A stretch of DNA of 21,783 bases from UMGS172 sp045592985 (GTDB lineage Bacteria; Bacillota; Clostridia; Oscillospirales; Acutalibacteraceae), in NCBI GenBank assembly GCA_045592985.1, contig JAZNVU010000015.1:1-21783 (forward strand). Direction: 5' to 3'. Of the stretch, positions 7,405-14,187 are shown one piece after another. The stretch's first letter is position 1, and every line of letters begins with the position of its first letter. Below the pieces are notes generated by a model. It saw nothing but the letters and a program-made list of their open reading frames with translations. It was not told the origin of the DNA and did no database searches. The position numbers and the translations under genes are program-made.

Positions 7405-7480
7405 CTCTGTAAAGAAAAATACTTGACAGAAGGGGTATAAGTGTGTATAATACTGATGTAATGAAAAATACTTTACAGAG
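7405..7480. repeat. Repeated ten-base motif around the ylxM promoter
   Basis: CTCTGTAAAG (7405-7414) and CTTTACAGAG (7471-7480) are perfect inverted copies flanking the promoter. A third, imperfect copy CTTGACAGAA (7422-7431) overlaps the -35 box. The stretch from 7414 (GAAAAATACTTGACAGA) also recurs 49 bases later at 7463 with one mismatch. The last copy overlaps the ylxM ribosome site. Confidence 0.6.
7423..7451 (+). promoter_or_regulatory. Consensus promoter of the ylxM-ffh operon
   Basis: A perfect TTGACA (7423-7428) and perfect TATAAT (7446-7451) with a 17-base spacer. The expected start is near 7458, giving a leader of about 30 bases before the GTG at 7490. Confidence 0.85.
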
Positions 7481-7489
7481 GTGCTTGCC

Positions 7490-7801
7490 GTGCCAAAGGA
7501 TTTGAACGTTGTTCTTTTGCTCGATTATTACGGCGGACTCTTGCCTGATAAACAACGCCGACTAATTGAGTATTATTACTGCGATGATTTATCGCTTGCT
7601 GAGATTTCTGAAACCGAAGAAATAACAAGACAAGGTGCAAGAGATGCGATTGTCAGAGCAGTTGCAAAACTGAAACAATACGAAGATGCCGTCGGTTTTA
7701 TTAAAAAAGCACATTCTGTGAGAGACTGTCTTGATAGATACGCTATCACTCGCTCAGATGAAGATTTTGATGCACTTTGTGAGACTGTAAATAACATGTA
7801 A
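7490..7801 (+). CDS. ylxM: YlxM-family helix-turn-helix protein, SRP-associated
   Basis: A 103-aa protein of the YlxM/p13 family, encoded just upstream of ffh in many Firmicutes and linked to the signal recognition particle. It is built like a sigma-70 region 4 helix-turn-helix: LLPDKQRRLIEYYYCDDLSL, then AEISETEEITRQGARDAIVR, with ITRQGARDAI as the recognition helix. The GTG at 7490 is preferred because AGAGG (7476-7480) sits nine bases upstream; an in-frame GTG at 7481 overlaps that site. The gap to ffh is 14 bases, so the two are co-transcribed and probably coupled. Confidence 0.88.
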   Translation: MPKDLNVVLLLDYYGGLLPDKQRRLIEYYYCDDLSLAEISETEEITRQGARDAIVRAVAKLKQYEDAVGFIKKAHSVRDCLDRYAITRSDEDFDALCETVNNM

Positions 7802-7815
7802 AAGAGGTGTTTGCG

Positions 7816-9168
7816 TTGGCGTTTGAAGGATTATCTGAAAAATTATCTGCTGCTTTTAAAAGACTTCGTTCTAAAGGTAAATTGTCAGAGAATGATTTAA
7901 AAGAGGTTATGCGTGAAGTGCGTCTGGCTCTTCTCGAAGCCGACGTAAACTATAAAGTCGCAAAAGAATTTACCAATTCAGTTATTGAAAAGAGTATCGG
8001 TGCAAAGGTTATGGAAAGCCTTACACCTGCTCAGATGGTTATAAAAATTGTTCGTGATGAGTTGACCGAACTGATGGGCGGCACAGGTGCAAGACTTGAC
8101 ACTGCCAACCGTATTCCTACTGTTATCATGATGTGCGGTTTGCAAGGCTCGGGTAAAACTACTCACAGCGCAAAACTTGCCAAAAGGCTTAAATCTCAAG
8201 GTCATAGACCCATGCTTGTTGCTTGTGATATCTACCGTCCTGCCGCTATTGAGCAGTTAAAAGTTTTGGGTGCTAAGATTGATGTTCCGGTCTTTGAGCA
8301 GGGAACCGAAAAGCCTGAAAAAACCGCTTTGGCTGCTGTTAAGCACGCAAGAGATTACGGTAATGACTTTGTTATTCTTGATACCGCAGGTCGTTTGCAT
8401 ATTGATACCGAACTTATGGACGAACTCAAGCGTGTTTGTCAAGCTGTTGAGGTCAATGAAATACTGCTTGTTGTTGACTCCATGGTTGGTCAAGATGCTG
8501 TTAATATTGCAAAAACATTTAACGAAACACTTGAAATTACCGGTGTTATACTTACCAAACTTGACGGTGATACTCGTGGCGGTGCTGCGTTGTCGGTTAA
8601 GTCGGTAACAGGTAAACCTATTAAATTTATCGGTACAGGTGAAAAGATTGATGATCTTGAAGAGTTCCATCCTGACCGTATGGCTTCACGTATTCTTGGC
8701 ATGGGCGATGTGCTGTCGCTTATCGAAAGGGTAGAAGAACAGATTGATGAAAAGCAGGCTTTAGAAACTGCCAAACGCCTTGAGGAAAATAAGTTTGATT
8801 TGAACGACCTTCTTGACCAGTTCAGAAGTATCAAGAAGATGGGCAATATCAAACAACTTATTTCTATGATACCGGGTGCTGATAAAATAAAAGATGCTGA
8901 CATAGACGAACGCCAATTCCAGAGAATTGAGGCAATTATAACCTCGATGACACCTAAAGAACGTTCAAAACCTGAAATTCTTAATGCATCGCGCAAGCGC
9001 AGAATATCTGCCGGTTGCGGTCAGCCTGTTGAAAACATTAACCGCTTACTCAAACAGTATGAGCAAATGAAAAAAATGTTCAAACAAATGAACAATAAGG
9101 GTTCAAAACGCAGAATGATGCGTGGCATGCCCAATATGCCGGGTGGTTTCGGCGGATTTAATATGTGA
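7816..9168 (+). CDS. ffh: Signal recognition particle GTPase Ffh
   Basis: SRP54-type GTPase that binds 4.5S RNA and delivers ribosomes making membrane proteins to FtsY at the membrane. It is 450 aa. An N-terminal helical N domain is followed by the G domain with P-loop GLQGSGKT (108-115), DTAGR (189-193) and TKLDGD (247-252). A methionine-rich M domain ends in RRMMRGMPNMPGGFGGFNM. The start is the TTG at 7816, giving the family-typical MAFEGLSEKL, with AAAGAGG (7801-7807) eight bases upstream; a GTG at 7807 overlaps that ribosome site. ftsY, often next to ylxM, is not in the window. Confidence 0.97.
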   Translation: MAFEGLSEKLSAAFKRLRSKGKLSENDLKEVMREVRLALLEADVNYKVAKEFTNSVIEKSIGAKVMESLTPAQMVIKIVRDELTELMGGTGARLDTANRIPTVIMMCGLQGSGKTTHSAKLAKRLKSQGHRPMLVACDIYRPAAIEQLKVLGAKIDVPVFEQGTEKPEKTALAAVKHARDYGNDFVILDTAGRLHIDTELMDELKRVCQAVEVNEILLVVDSMVGQDAVNIAKTFNETLEITGVILTKLDGDTRGGAALSVKSVTGKPIKFIGTGEKIDDLEEFHPDRMASRILGMGDVLSLIERVEEQIDEKQALETAKRLEENKFDLNDLLDQFRSIKKMGNIKQLISMIPGADKIKDADIDERQFQRIEAIITSMTPKERSKPEILNASRKRRISAGCGQPVENINRLLKQYEQMKKMFKQMNNKGSKRRMMRGMPNMPGGFGGFNM

Positions 9169-9218
9169 TATTAAAAGGTTTTCCTTTGATATAAACTTTA
9201 TTTGGAGGTGTAATGATA

Positions 9219-9458
9219 ATGGTTAAAATCAGACTTTGCCGTATGGGTGCTAAAAAGGCTCCTTTCTATCGTGTAGTTGTTGCTGATTCCAGATTCCCCC
9301 GTGACGGTCGTTTCATCGAGGAAATTGGTACCTACAACCCCATGACCGAGCCCGCAACCGTAAATATTGATGCTGATAAGGCTAAGAAGTGGATTGCAAA
9401 CGGTGCTCAGCTTACCGACACTGTAAAAGACCTTCTTAAAAAGAACAATGTTCTTTAA
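9219..9458 (+). CDS. rpsP: 30S ribosomal protein S16
   Basis: Small-subunit ribosomal protein bS16, about 79 aa, the normal length. It opens VKIRLCRMGAKKAPFYRVVV and contains ADSRFPRDGRFIEEIGTYNP, both diagnostic. Two ATGs are possible (9213 and 9219); GGAGG at 9204-9208 lies ten bases from the second and only four from the first, so 9219 is preferred. It follows ffh by 50 bases and precedes khpA by 22 bases in the conserved order. Confidence 0.96.
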   Translation: MVKIRLCRMGAKKAPFYRVVVADSRFPRDGRFIEEIGTYNPMTEPATVNIDADKAKKWIANGAQLTDTVKDLLKKNNVL

Positions 9459-9480
9459 TCCCTCGGAGGAGTATTAAGTT

Positions 9481-9714
9481 ATGACTGAATTGCTTGTTAC
9501 CATAGTTTCCGGTCTTGTTTCTGAGCCGGACAAGGTTACTGTTACCGTTGATGAACCCAACGAAGAAGGTATAATTGTATACCATCTTCACGTTGCTGAA
9601 GGCGACATGGGTCGTGTTATCGGTAAGCAGGGAAGGATTGCAAAGGCTATTCGTGTTGTCATGAGAGCTGCTGCAAACCGTAACAACGAAAAAATTGCAG
9701 TTGAAATTGATTGA
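9481..9714 (+). CDS. khpA: KH-domain RNA-binding protein KhpA
   Basis: A 77-aa single KH-domain protein (YlqC/KhpA family). The RNA-binding loop GRVIGKQGR carries the GxxG motif and is followed by the helix IAKAIRVVMRAAA. In Firmicutes KhpA works with KhpB/Jag as a global RNA chaperone affecting cell division and sRNA function. The gene lies between rpsP and rimM as in B. subtilis, but the ylqD gene found there is missing. GGAGG precedes the ATG. Confidence 0.93.
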   Translation: MTELLVTIVSGLVSEPDKVTVTVDEPNEEGIIVYHLHVAEGDMGRVIGKQGRIAKAIRVVMRAAANRNNEKIAVEID

Positions 9715-9730
9715 TTTTACTGCCAAATGT

Positions 9731-9758
9731 CCCCTCAATTGCAATTGCTTTTGAGGGG
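9731..9758 (+). other. Intercistronic hairpin between khpA and rimM
   Basis: CCCCTCAA (9731-9738) and TTGAGGGG (9751-9758) pair perfectly, with the palindrome GCAATTGC in the loop region. No T tract follows, so it is more likely an mRNA processing or stability element, or a weak attenuator, than a terminator. Confidence 0.6.
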
Positions 9759-9783
9759 AATTCTATTGTTTAGGAGTTAATGT

Positions 9784-10299
9784 ATGCCTTTAAAATATAT
9801 TGAAGCAGGTAAAATTGTGGGTACACATGGTGTTCGCGGTGAAATGCGTGTGCAACCTTGGTGTGATTCAACTGCATTTTTAACAAAATTTAAGGTGTTT
9901 TATCTTGATAAAAACGGTACTGTTTCTTTAAAAATTCAATCATCACGTTCGCATGGTAATGTTTGCCTTTTAAAGGCAGACGGTGTCGATACTATTGAAC
10001 AAGCCGAAAAATATCGAGGACAAGTTATATATATTGACCGTGATGACTGTAAGTTGGAAAAAGGACGGTATTTTGTTACAGATATAATTGGTTGTGAAGT
10101 ATTTGATGTTGATACAAACGATTATCTCGGCAAGGTGACCGATGTTTCAGAAACAGGAGCCAATGATGTTTGGCATGTTACCAATAACAAAAACGAATAC
10201 TTAGTTCCTAATATTCCTGTTTTTGTCAAGAATGTAGATATAGAAAATGGGAAAATTTTAATTGCGCCCATAAAAGGTATGTTTGATGATGAAGATTGA
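9784..10299 (+). CDS. rimM: 16S rRNA processing protein RimM
   Basis: Ribosome maturation factor that assists assembly of the 30S head and binds S19. It is 171 aa, the usual length. The N-terminal RimM domain opens YIEAGKIVGTHGVRGEMRVQ, with a PRC-barrel-like second half (GCEVFDVDTNDYLGKVTDV, then NEYLVPNIPVFVKNVD). AGGAG (9772-9776) lies seven bases before the ATG. Its end overlaps the start of trmD, implying translational coupling. Confidence 0.95.
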   Translation: MPLKYIEAGKIVGTHGVRGEMRVQPWCDSTAFLTKFKVFYLDKNGTVSLKIQSSRSHGNVCLLKADGVDTIEQAEKYRGQVIYIDRDDCKLEKGRYFVTDIIGCEVFDVDTNDYLGKVTDVSETGANDVWHVTNNKNEYLVPNIPVFVKNVDIENGKILIAPIKGMFDDED

Positions 10300-10975
10300 T
10301 ATTTTAACACTTTTTCCTGAAATGTGCGAATGCGTACTTAACGAAAGCATAATAGGTCGCGCACGTAAATCGGGGAAGGTAGAAATTGAATGTAAAAATA
10401 TCCGTGATTTTGCAGGTAATAAACATAACCGTGTTGATGACTCACCTTATGGTGGCGGTAAAGGTATGGTAATGCAGGCTGAACCAATTTTTAATTGCTT
10501 TAAAAGTCTGTATGATGAAAATACTGAGGAAAAGCCCCATTTGATTTACATGTCACCAAAAGGTAAGACATTTAAACAAGAGGATGCAATAAGACTTTCA
10601 AAACTCGATAGGGTAGTGTTGCTGTGTGGTCACTATGAAGGCGTTGACCAAAGAGTAATAGACGAAATAGTTGATGAAGAAATTTCTATTGGGGATTATG
10701 TGTTGACAGGTGGTGAACTACCTGCTTTGGTTGTTACCGATGCAGTTTGCCGCATGTTAGACGGTGTTTTGTCCGAAGAGGTGTGTTTTACTGAAGAAAG
10801 TCATTTTAACGGTCTTTTAGAGTATCCGCAGTATACAAGACCTGAGGTTTGGCACGGTGTTGCTGTTCCTGAAGTTCTTATGTCGGGGCATCATGTAAAT
10901 ATTTCCAAATGGCGCGAACAAAAATCTTTAGAAGTAACTGAAAAAATGCGTCCGGATTTATTACAAAACAAATAA
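10286..10975 (+). CDS. trmD: tRNA (guanine37-N1)-methyltransferase
   Basis: SPOUT-family methyltransferase that makes m1G37 in tRNAs from S-adenosylmethionine and so prevents +1 frameshifting. About 229 aa. It opens MKIDILTLFPEM and contains SPYGGGKGMVMQ and the trefoil-knot segment SIGDYVLTGGELPALVVTDA. The C-terminal YPQYTRPEVWHGVAVPEVL and SGHHVNISKWR are family-typical. Starts at 10283 (TTG), 10286 and 10289 (ATG) are possible; AAAGG (10272-10276) fits 10286 best. It overlaps rimM by 14 bases. rplS, which normally follows, is not present. Confidence 0.96.
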   Translation: MMKIDILTLFPEMCECVLNESIIGRARKSGKVEIECKNIRDFAGNKHNRVDDSPYGGGKGMVMQAEPIFNCFKSLYDENTEEKPHLIYMSPKGKTFKQEDAIRLSKLDRVVLLCGHYEGVDQRVIDEIVDEEISIGDYVLTGGELPALVVTDAVCRMLDGVLSEEVCFTEESHFNGLLEYPQYTRPEVWHGVAVPEVLMSGHHVNISKWREQKSLEVTEKMRPDLLQNK

Positions 10976-11101
10976 TTATATAAATATAGTACATTTATAT
11001 AAAAGTTATTGGATATTATGTTTAAAATCAACAAATGAACATATCTTAAATTGTCCGATTTTGTTGTTTTAACAAAACTTTGTTGTAAATTATATTTTTC
11101 G

Positions 11102-11129
11102 TTGACTTGAACGAAAAATGTGGTATAAT
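11102..11129 (+). promoter_or_regulatory. Promoter for ptsH
   Basis: TTGACT (11102-11107) and a perfect TATAAT (11124-11129) with a 16-base spacer. The start is expected near 11136, giving a long leader of about 140 bases. Confidence 0.75.
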
Positions 11130-11137
11130 AGTCGCGT

Positions 11138-11217
11138 AGGTGGTAGCAGGAAACAGAATACTTGGTATGATAACATATATTTGATTACATCATATTGTAT
11201 ATTGTACCGCCTGTTAC
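11138..11217 (+). promoter_or_regulatory. Possible structured leader with two alternative stems upstream of ptsH
   Basis: GTAGCAGG (11143-11150) can pair with CCTGTTAC (11210-11217), with one G-U pair. The overlapping AGGTGGTA (11138-11145) can instead pair with TACCGCCT (11205-11212), also with one G-U pair. The two pairings exclude each other. I recognise no known riboswitch class. Confidence 0.35.
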
Positions 11218-11275
11218 GTAAAATTTAGCATTTGTAGTTTTTCTAATATGCAGATTGTTAAAGGAGTAATTTTTT

Positions 11276-11539
11276 ATGTATGTTAAAGATGTAGTTGTTC
11301 AGAACCAGGTTGGTCTTCATGCTCGTCCCGCTACCTTCTTCATTCAGAAGGCTAACGAGTTTAAGTCTTCTATTTGGGTAGAAAAGGAAGAGCGTCGCGT
11401 AAACGCTAAGAGTCTTCTTGGTGTTCTTTCGTTGGGTATCGTAGGCGGCACTTCAATCCGCATTATTGCAGACGGTAGTGATGAACAGCTTGCAGTTGAC
11501 GGTCTTATTAACCTCGTTGAGTCCGGATTTGCTGAGTAG
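11276..11539 (+). CDS. ptsH: Phosphocarrier protein HPr
   Basis: Small cytoplasmic phosphocarrier of the sugar phosphotransferase system, 87 aa. His15 lies in GLHARPAT, the site phosphorylated by enzyme I. Ser46 lies in NAKSLLGVLSLGI, the site used by HPr kinase in Gram-positive catabolite repression. Both are in the canonical positions, so this is HPr rather than Crh. AAAGGAG precedes the ATG. The gene stands alone with its own promoter and terminator; ptsI is not adjacent. Confidence 0.95.
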   Translation: MYVKDVVVQNQVGLHARPATFFIQKANEFKSSIWVEKEERRVNAKSLLGVLSLGIVGGTSIRIIADGSDEQLAVDGLINLVESGFAE

Positions 11540-11557
11540 TTTTTTTATAAAAAATTT

Positions 11558-11587
11558 AAACCGACGGTCAATAACCGTCGGTTTTTG
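11558..11587 (+). terminator. Terminator after ptsH
   Basis: Eleven-base arms at 11558-11568 and 11574-11584 (AAACCGACGGT / ACCGTCGGTTT) pair perfectly around a 5-base loop, followed by further T. Confidence 0.92.
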
Positions 11588-11619
11588 TTATTTTGAAAAA
11601 TATATATTAATTTTTGGCA

Positions 11620-11648
11620 TTGACTAAAATCAAAATCTAGGTTATAAT
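11620..11648 (+). promoter_or_regulatory. Promoter for the zinc-ribbon linker protein gene
   Basis: TTGACT (11620-11625) and a perfect TATAAT (11643-11648) separated by 17 bases. Confidence 0.8.
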
Positions 11649-11676
11649 ACTAAAAAAATTAATGAGGTGTACATAT

Positions 11677-12396
11677 ATGGCAGGAGAATTCGGTAAGTTT
11701 AAAGATTCATTTAATAAAAGTATCGCTAACATTGGTGCTAAAGCATCTAACAGTGTTGAAAAATCAAGACTAAAAGGTCAATTGGATGCTTTTAATAAAG
11801 AAGCAGATATAATGATTACTGAACTCGGACGTCAGGCATACGCAATATGGAGAGAGGGAAACACTGATTTTTCATCGCTTAACCCTCAGTTTGAGCAAAT
11901 TAAAGCAAAGTATGACGCTATTCAGTTGACATTTAACGAACTAAAGGCAATCGAAGAAAGAGAACGTCTTGCAAGTCAGCCTTCACCTGCGCCTGTCTAC
12001 GCTCAGCCTCAGCCCGTAATGAATAACGTTTACAGTGGCCAGGCTGTTCCTGTTGCTCAACCTGTTCCTGTATATAGCACTCCTGTGCAACCTGTAGCAC
12101 CGGTTGCTCCAGTTGCAGCACCCGCTACACCTGTTGTTGCGCCTGCTTCTGTACAACCTGTTGTTCAGCAGCCTGTTGCTCCTGTTGCTGTCCCTGTACA
12201 GCCTGTTGCTCCTGTTGCTCCTGTCGTTCAGGCTGTTCCTGTTACTCCAGTAGTTTCACCAGAACCGGTTGTTCAGGCTGAACCTGTCGTTGCTCCTGCT
12301 CAAGCACCCACAGGCTGTGTTTGTCCGAACTGCGGTGCGAGTTTTGATACTGAAATTAACTTCTGCAGAATGTGCGGTACCAAAATTAAACAGTAA
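11677..12396 (+). CDS. Coiled-coil protein with Pro/Val-rich linker and C-terminal zinc ribbon
   Basis: A 239-aa cytoplasmic protein of unknown function. Residues 1 to about 95 are helical and charged (LKGQLDAFNKEADIMITELG, then FEQIKAKYDAIQLTFNELKA), likely a coiled coil. About 110 residues of low-complexity Pro-Val-Ala-Gln linker follow. The C-terminus is a zinc ribbon with C216/C219 and C230/C233 (CPNC...CRMC). Similar coiled-coil/linker/zinc-ribbon proteins are common in Clostridia but uncharacterised. The ATG at 11677 is chosen because GAGGTG (11664-11669) lies seven bases upstream; an in-frame ATG at 11662 overlaps that ribosome site. It is monocistronic, with its own promoter and terminator. 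Confidence 0.8.
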   Translation: MAGEFGKFKDSFNKSIANIGAKASNSVEKSRLKGQLDAFNKEADIMITELGRQAYAIWREGNTDFSSLNPQFEQIKAKYDAIQLTFNELKAIEERERLASQPSPAPVYAQPQPVMNNVYSGQAVPVAQPVPVYSTPVQPVAPVAPVAAPATPVVAPASVQPVVQQPVAPVAVPVQPVAPVAPVVQAVPVTPVVSPEPVVQAEPVVAPAQAPTGCVCPNCGASFDTEINFCRMCGTKIKQ

Positions 12397-12414
12397 TTAT
12401 TTTAGATTTTGCTT

Positions 12415-12454
12415 AATACCCAAGTGTATTTTAACATTTGGGTATTTTTTTTAC
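12415..12454 (+). terminator. Terminator after the zinc-ribbon linker protein gene
   Basis: Twelve-base arms at 12415-12426 and 12435-12446 pair with one G-U and are followed by a run of T. Confidence 0.88.
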
Positions 12455-12466
12455 AAAATTTAAAAT

Positions 12467-12508
12467 TTATCACTTTAAAGTATTGACAAAGACGCTTTAA
12501 AGTGATAA
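12467..12508. promoter_or_regulatory. Probable operator: 14-bp inverted repeat over the symporter promoter
   Basis: TTATCACTTTAAAG (12467-12480) and CTTTAAAGTGATAA (12495-12508) are perfect inverted copies. Each arm contains the palindrome CTTTAAAG, at 12473-12480 and 12495-12502, spaced 22 bp, about two helical turns. The left site abuts the -35 box and the right site fills the spacer up to the -10 box, a typical repressor arrangement. The regulator is not in the window. Confidence 0.7.
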
Positions 12509-12511
12509 AAT
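12483..12511 (+). promoter_or_regulatory. Promoter for the sodium:solute symporter gene
   Basis: TTGACA (12483-12488) and TAAAAT (12506-12511) with a 17-base spacer, interleaved with the operator-like inverted repeat. The transcript should start near 12518, which excludes the in-frame GTG at 12502. Confidence 0.8.
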
Positions 12512-12543
12512 ACAAACAAATCAATAAAAAGGTAGTGCAAAAA

Positions 12544-14088
12544 ATGATTTTGAAAATTTCTATGTTAGTTGTTTTCTTTGCGATAATGTTGATTGTTGGT
12601 TTTATATGTCGCAAAAATTCAACGGATGTTAACGGGTTTGTTTTGGGCGGAAGGTCTGTTGGTCCTTGGCTTACAGCGTTTGCTTACGGAACTTCATACT
12701 TTTCTGCAGTTATTTTTGTTGGTTATGCAGGCCAATTTGGTTGGAAGTTTGGCATCGCTTCTACGTGGATAGGTATCGGAAATGCCGTTTTGGGTTCACT
12801 TCTTGCTTGGGTTATACTCGGCAGAAGAACAAGGCTTATGTCTCAACATTTAAATTCAGCAACCATGCCTGAGTTTTTTGGAAAAAGATACTTAAGTCCC
12901 GCTTTGAAAATTGCTGCTTCAATTATTGTTTTCATCTTCCTTATTCCGTATACAGCATCACTTTATAACGGTTTATCGCGTCTTTTCTCTATGGCTTTTC
13001 CCGGAGTAGATTACTCAGTATGTGTTATTGTTATGGCTGTTCTTACAGGTATTTATGTTATTGCAGGCGGATATATGGCAACTGCTGTTAATGATTTTAT
13101 TCAAGGAATCATCATGTTAGTTGGAATTATTCTTGTTATCGGGGCAGTTCTTTCTCAAAACGGTGGTTTTGTTGCAGCTTTGAATTCATTGGCAGAAGTT
13201 CATGTTGAAGGCAATGCACCGGGCTCTTTTAATTCATTCTTTGGTCCTGACCCTCTTGGCCTTATGTTTGTTGTTATACTTACTTCTTTAGGAACATGGG
13301 GTCTTCCTCAGATGGTACAGAAGTTCTATGCGATTAAGAGCGAGAAAGATATTAATAAAGGTACAATTATTTCGACAATCTTCGCAGTAATTGTTGCAGG
13401 AGGTTGCTATTTCCTCGGTGGATTTGGCAGACTTTTCAGTGATAAACTTAATGTTGGTGCCAACGGCAATCCTGCAGGCGGCTTCGATTCAATAATTCCT
13501 TCTATGATCGAAGGTTTGCCGGATATTTTGATTGGTGTTGTTATCGTTCTTGTTCTTTCAGCATCAATGTCAACTCTTTCATCACTTGTTCTTGCTTCAA
13601 GTTCTACTTTAACTCTTGACCTTATTAAAGACCACGTTGTAAAGAAAATGACTGAGAAAAAACAGGTTTTGATTTTAAGAATCTTGATTGTTGTTTTTAT
13701 TGTAATTTCTGCATATATTGCACTTAATAAAGACAAACTTGGATATATCGCTGATATGATGGGTATTTCATGGGGTGCCTTGGCAGGCGCTTTCTTAGCA
13801 CCGTTCCTTTACGGTCTCTACTGGAAGAAGACGACCAAGTTGGCTTGTTGGGCAAGTTTTATTTTTGGCAGTGGAATAATGATACTCAATATGGTTGCAA
13901 AAAATATTTTCCCCGCGGTATTACAGTCTCCTATTAATTGCGGTGTTATTGCAATGGTTGGCGGTTTAATTATCGTACCTATTGTGAGCTTGATAACACC
14001 AAAATTAAAACATGAAGATACTGATGAAATGTTCTCGTGCTACAATAAAGAAGTTGTTGTACAGTCAAAAGAATCATTAGGTGAATAA
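12544..14088 (+). CDS. Sodium:solute symporter, SSS family
   Basis: A membrane transporter of 514 aa with about 13 hydrophobic helices, as in the PutP/PanF family; it would import an organic solute with sodium. Visible marks are the N-terminal FVLGGRSVGPWLTAFAYG, the helix 5/6 signature GGYMATAVNDFIQG (about residues 175-188), and TWGLPQMVQKFYAIKSEKD, a PutP-like loop. The start is the ATG at 12544 with AAGG (12529-12532) upstream. Substrate cannot be read from the sequence. Its position 99 bases before the aryl-CoA/IOR cluster suggests an aromatic acid, amino acid or related carboxylate (inference). It has its own regulated promoter, and a hairpin separates it from the next gene. Confidence 0.88.
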   Translation: MILKISMLVVFFAIMLIVGFICRKNSTDVNGFVLGGRSVGPWLTAFAYGTSYFSAVIFVGYAGQFGWKFGIASTWIGIGNAVLGSLLAWVILGRRTRLMSQHLNSATMPEFFGKRYLSPALKIAASIIVFIFLIPYTASLYNGLSRLFSMAFPGVDYSVCVIVMAVLTGIYVIAGGYMATAVNDFIQGIIMLVGIILVIGAVLSQNGGFVAALNSLAEVHVEGNAPGSFNSFFGPDPLGLMFVVILTSLGTWGLPQMVQKFYAIKSEKDINKGTIISTIFAVIVAGGCYFLGGFGRLFSDKLNVGANGNPAGGFDSIIPSMIEGLPDILIGVVIVLVLSASMSTLSSLVLASSSTLTLDLIKDHVVKKMTEKKQVLILRILIVVFIVISAYIALNKDKLGYIADMMGISWGALAGAFLAPFLYGLYWKKTTKLACWASFIFGSGIMILNMVAKNIFPAVLQSPINCGVIAMVGGLIIVPIVSLITPKLKHEDTDEMFSCYNKEVVVQSKESLGE

Positions 14089-14096
14089 TTTTTATA

Positions 14097-14121
14097 AAGG
14101 CACAGTTTTACACTGTGCCTT
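14097..14121 (+). terminator. Hairpin between symporter and CoA-ligase genes
   Basis: Ten-base arms at 14097-14106 and 14112-14121 (AAGGCACAGT / ACTGTGCCTT) pair perfectly. No T tract follows, so termination may be partial, allowing read-through into the cluster. Confidence 0.6.
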
Positions 14122-14148
14122 GAAATGTTAATTGATATGTTGTATAAT
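14120..14148 (+). promoter_or_regulatory. Promoter of the CoA-ligase/ior cluster
   Basis: TTGAAA (14120-14125) and a perfect TATAAT (14143-14148) with a 17-base spacer. The -35 box begins inside the 3' arm of the preceding hairpin. Confidence 0.7.
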
Positions 14149-14187
14149 AAATAAAATGTCGTTATGTAGAAAGACGAGGTAAAAATA

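Larger units (their letters stand above)
10976..11275 (+). other. Gene-free stretch with promoter and leader of ptsH
   Basis: No gene is seen. The first ~125 bases are very AT-rich, with no clear terminator for trmD; only weak AACAAA/TTTGTT pairings occur between 11020 and 11090. The right part holds the ptsH promoter (11102-11129) and a leader of about 140 bases with potential structure (11138-11217). Confidence 0.6.

Noticed and set aside
7076..7426. Open frames on the + strand opposite the lipoprotein gene (also near 5978-6283 and 6749-7054)
   Set aside because: They lie antisense to a clear lipoprotein gene, have no ribosome sites, and are shadows of its codon pattern.
8490..8996. A 168-codon minus-strand frame opposite ffh
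   Set aside because: It is antisense to highly conserved Ffh motifs and has a Ser/Ile-rich composition; no promoter or ribosome site is seen.
11933..12121. Minus-strand frame rich in Gln/Glu opposite the Pro-Val linker
   Set aside because: It is the antisense of the low-complexity linker repeat, so its openness comes from composition only.
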